Assembly: GCA_017380995.1 (NCBI GenBank)
Contig: JAFOCY010000062.1
Coordinates: 1-5,830, forward strand
Source: Oscillibacter sp.
GTDB lineage: Bacteria; Bacillota; Clostridia; Oscillospirales; Oscillospiraceae
Length of the DNA stretch: 5,830 bases
Direction: 5' to 3'
A model generated the notes under the pieces. It ran no database searches and had not been told where the DNA came from. It worked only from the letters and a program-made list of their open reading frames with translations. The position numbers and the translations under genes are program-made. Positions 5,022 to 5,830 of this stretch are shown here, piece after piece; the stretch's first letter is position 1, and each line of letters opens with the position of its first letter.

Positions 5022-5830
5022 TGCATGACCTCCTTGTCGGGATTGGTAAGGGGCAGACGGAAGGCAAATTCCGTGCCGCCCTGAGGCAGGTTGCGGCCCA
5101 GGATCGTGCCGCCATGGGCCTGGACGATGGCTTTGCACACCGTCAGGCCAAGGCCCATGTTTCGTTTGCCGTCTACGGTGCGGTTATCGTTGCTGTGGGA
5201 AATGCCGGCAAATAGATGGGGGATCTGCTCAGGGGGGATCCCCTTGCCGTTGTCCTGAATGGAAAAGACGGCATTTTCTCCCTCTGCATACACGCTGACG
5301 CGGATCAAAGACGTTGTTTGACCGTGAGACACGGCATTCTCCATCAGATTGCCCAGGACCTGTTCAATGAGGATGGCGTCCATGGGGACCATCAAAAGTT
5401 CATCCGGAACAGACACGGAGATCTTCACACCAGGGCAGCGCTTGCGGAATTTTTGCAGTACCTCTCCTACGATCTCCTCAGCAGCCTCATTTTGCTTGTT
5501 AATGTAGGCCTTGGAATCCCCCATGCGGGTGACAGAGAGGAGGTTTTCCACCACGCGGATCAGCCACTGGGCTTCGCTGCGGGTATCTTCCAGAAGGCGG
5601 CGTTTTTGCTCCGCGCTAAGGAATTCTTCTCCTTCCAGAATGGTGGAGGTCGCGCCGATGATGGAGGTCAGCGGTGTGCGGATATCATGAGATACAGAGC
5701 GGAGCAGGTCTGCCCGGGCCTTTTCTTTTTCCGTTTCTGCACGCAGGTGTTCCTGCCGCTTGATCTGGGTGGTCATGGCGCTGGTCATCACGGAGACCAC
5801 CAGCATCACGATGAAGGTGAGGGGATATCC
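5018..5830 (-). CDS. kdpD: KdpD-like sensor histidine kinase, 5' end cut by window edge
   Basis: Only the C-terminal 270 residues are visible. The frame is open to the window edge, reading GYPLTFIVMLVVSVMTSAMT first. This resembles the last membrane helix of KdpD just before its cytoplasmic kinase core. In numbering from the first visible residue, the HisKA domain has His48 in RSVSHDIRTPLTSIIGA. The ATPase domain has the N box NLMENA (Asn165), G1 box DNGKGI (193-198), F box HLFAG and G2 box MGLGLTVCKAIVQAHGG (Gly226, Gly228). All catalytic motifs are intact. The GTG at 5809 is internal to the family pattern and not the start. Any KdpD N-terminal and Usp-like sensor domains lie outside the window, so full KdpD versus a shortened clostridial relative cannot be decided. 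It is translationally coupled to the downstream regulator. Confidence 0.87.
   Translation of the reverse strand, partial: GYPLTFIVMLVVSVMTSAMTTQIKRQEHLRAETEKEKARADLLRSVSHDIRTPLTSIIGATSTILEGEEFLSAEQKRRLLEDTRSEAQWLIRVVENLLSVTRMGDSKAYINKQNEAAEEIVGEVLQKFRKRCPGVKISVSVPDELLMVPMDAILIEQVLGNLMENAVSHGQTTSLIRVSVYAEGENAVFSIQDNGKGIPPEQIPHLFAGISHSNDNRTVDGKRNMGLGLTVCKAIVQAHGGTILGRNLPQGGTEFAFRLPLTNPDKEVMQ

Noticed and set aside
4194..5084. Plus-strand open frame (296 residues) opposite the KdpE-like gene
   Set aside because: It crosses the convergent terminator, has no ribosome binding site, and its complement encodes a complete response regulator.
5022..5138. 39-residue upstream extension of the KdpE-like regulator
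   Set aside because: It overlaps the kinase G2-box coding region, is Pro/Arg/His-rich and unlike the family. The ATG at 5021 has a near-perfect ribosome binding site.
1..5830. CRISPR array, insertion sequence, tRNA or rRNA genes
   Set aside because: No spaced direct-repeat array, transposase-like protein, terminal repeats or cloverleaf pattern was found by eye on either strand.

Overview
The window looks like a moderately GC-rich, low-GC-lineage Gram-positive anaerobe, most likely a gut member of the Clostridia (Oscillospiraceae-like). This is inferred from four things: a bacterial V-type ATP synthase gene, a response regulator with the YcbB/GlnL output domain typical of Firmicutes, strong AGGAGG-type ribosome binding sites, and coding DNA that is clearly GC-rich while the gaps between genes are AT-richer. 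The species cannot be fixed from the sequence.

Layout, left to right. (1) 2-562, plus strand: the 3' part of the V-type ATP synthase subunit D gene, closed by a strong intrinsic terminator. (2) 599-2834, plus strand: a promoter with a perfect TATAAT, then a membrane sensor histidine kinase and a YcbB-type response regulator joined by an ATGA overlap, closed by a perfect 20-bp hairpin. They resemble the Bacillus subtilis GlnK-GlnL glutamine-responsive pair. (3) 2835-3019: an AT-rich control region holding three 10-bp-phased direct repeats, a weak promoter-like element and a small leader hairpin. (4) 3020-4201, plus strand: gltS, a sodium/glutamate symporter. (5) 4248-4289: a 19-bp perfect hairpin between convergent genes. 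(6) 4317-5830, minus strand: a KdpE-like response regulator and the 3' part of its KdpD-like histidine kinase, also joined by an ATGA overlap. The kinase runs off the right edge.

The likely functional unit is (2)-(4). The kinase/regulator pair probably senses glutamine, glutamate or a related signal and controls uptake by gltS through the repeats at 2911-2938. In B. subtilis the homologous regulator is known to act on a glutaminase/glutamine transporter operon through a direct repeat with the same 10-bp period. Here the adjacent target would be a glutamate symporter instead. The KdpDE-like pair is a separate convergent unit whose target genes are not in the window. No mobile element, CRISPR array, tRNA or rRNA was seen.
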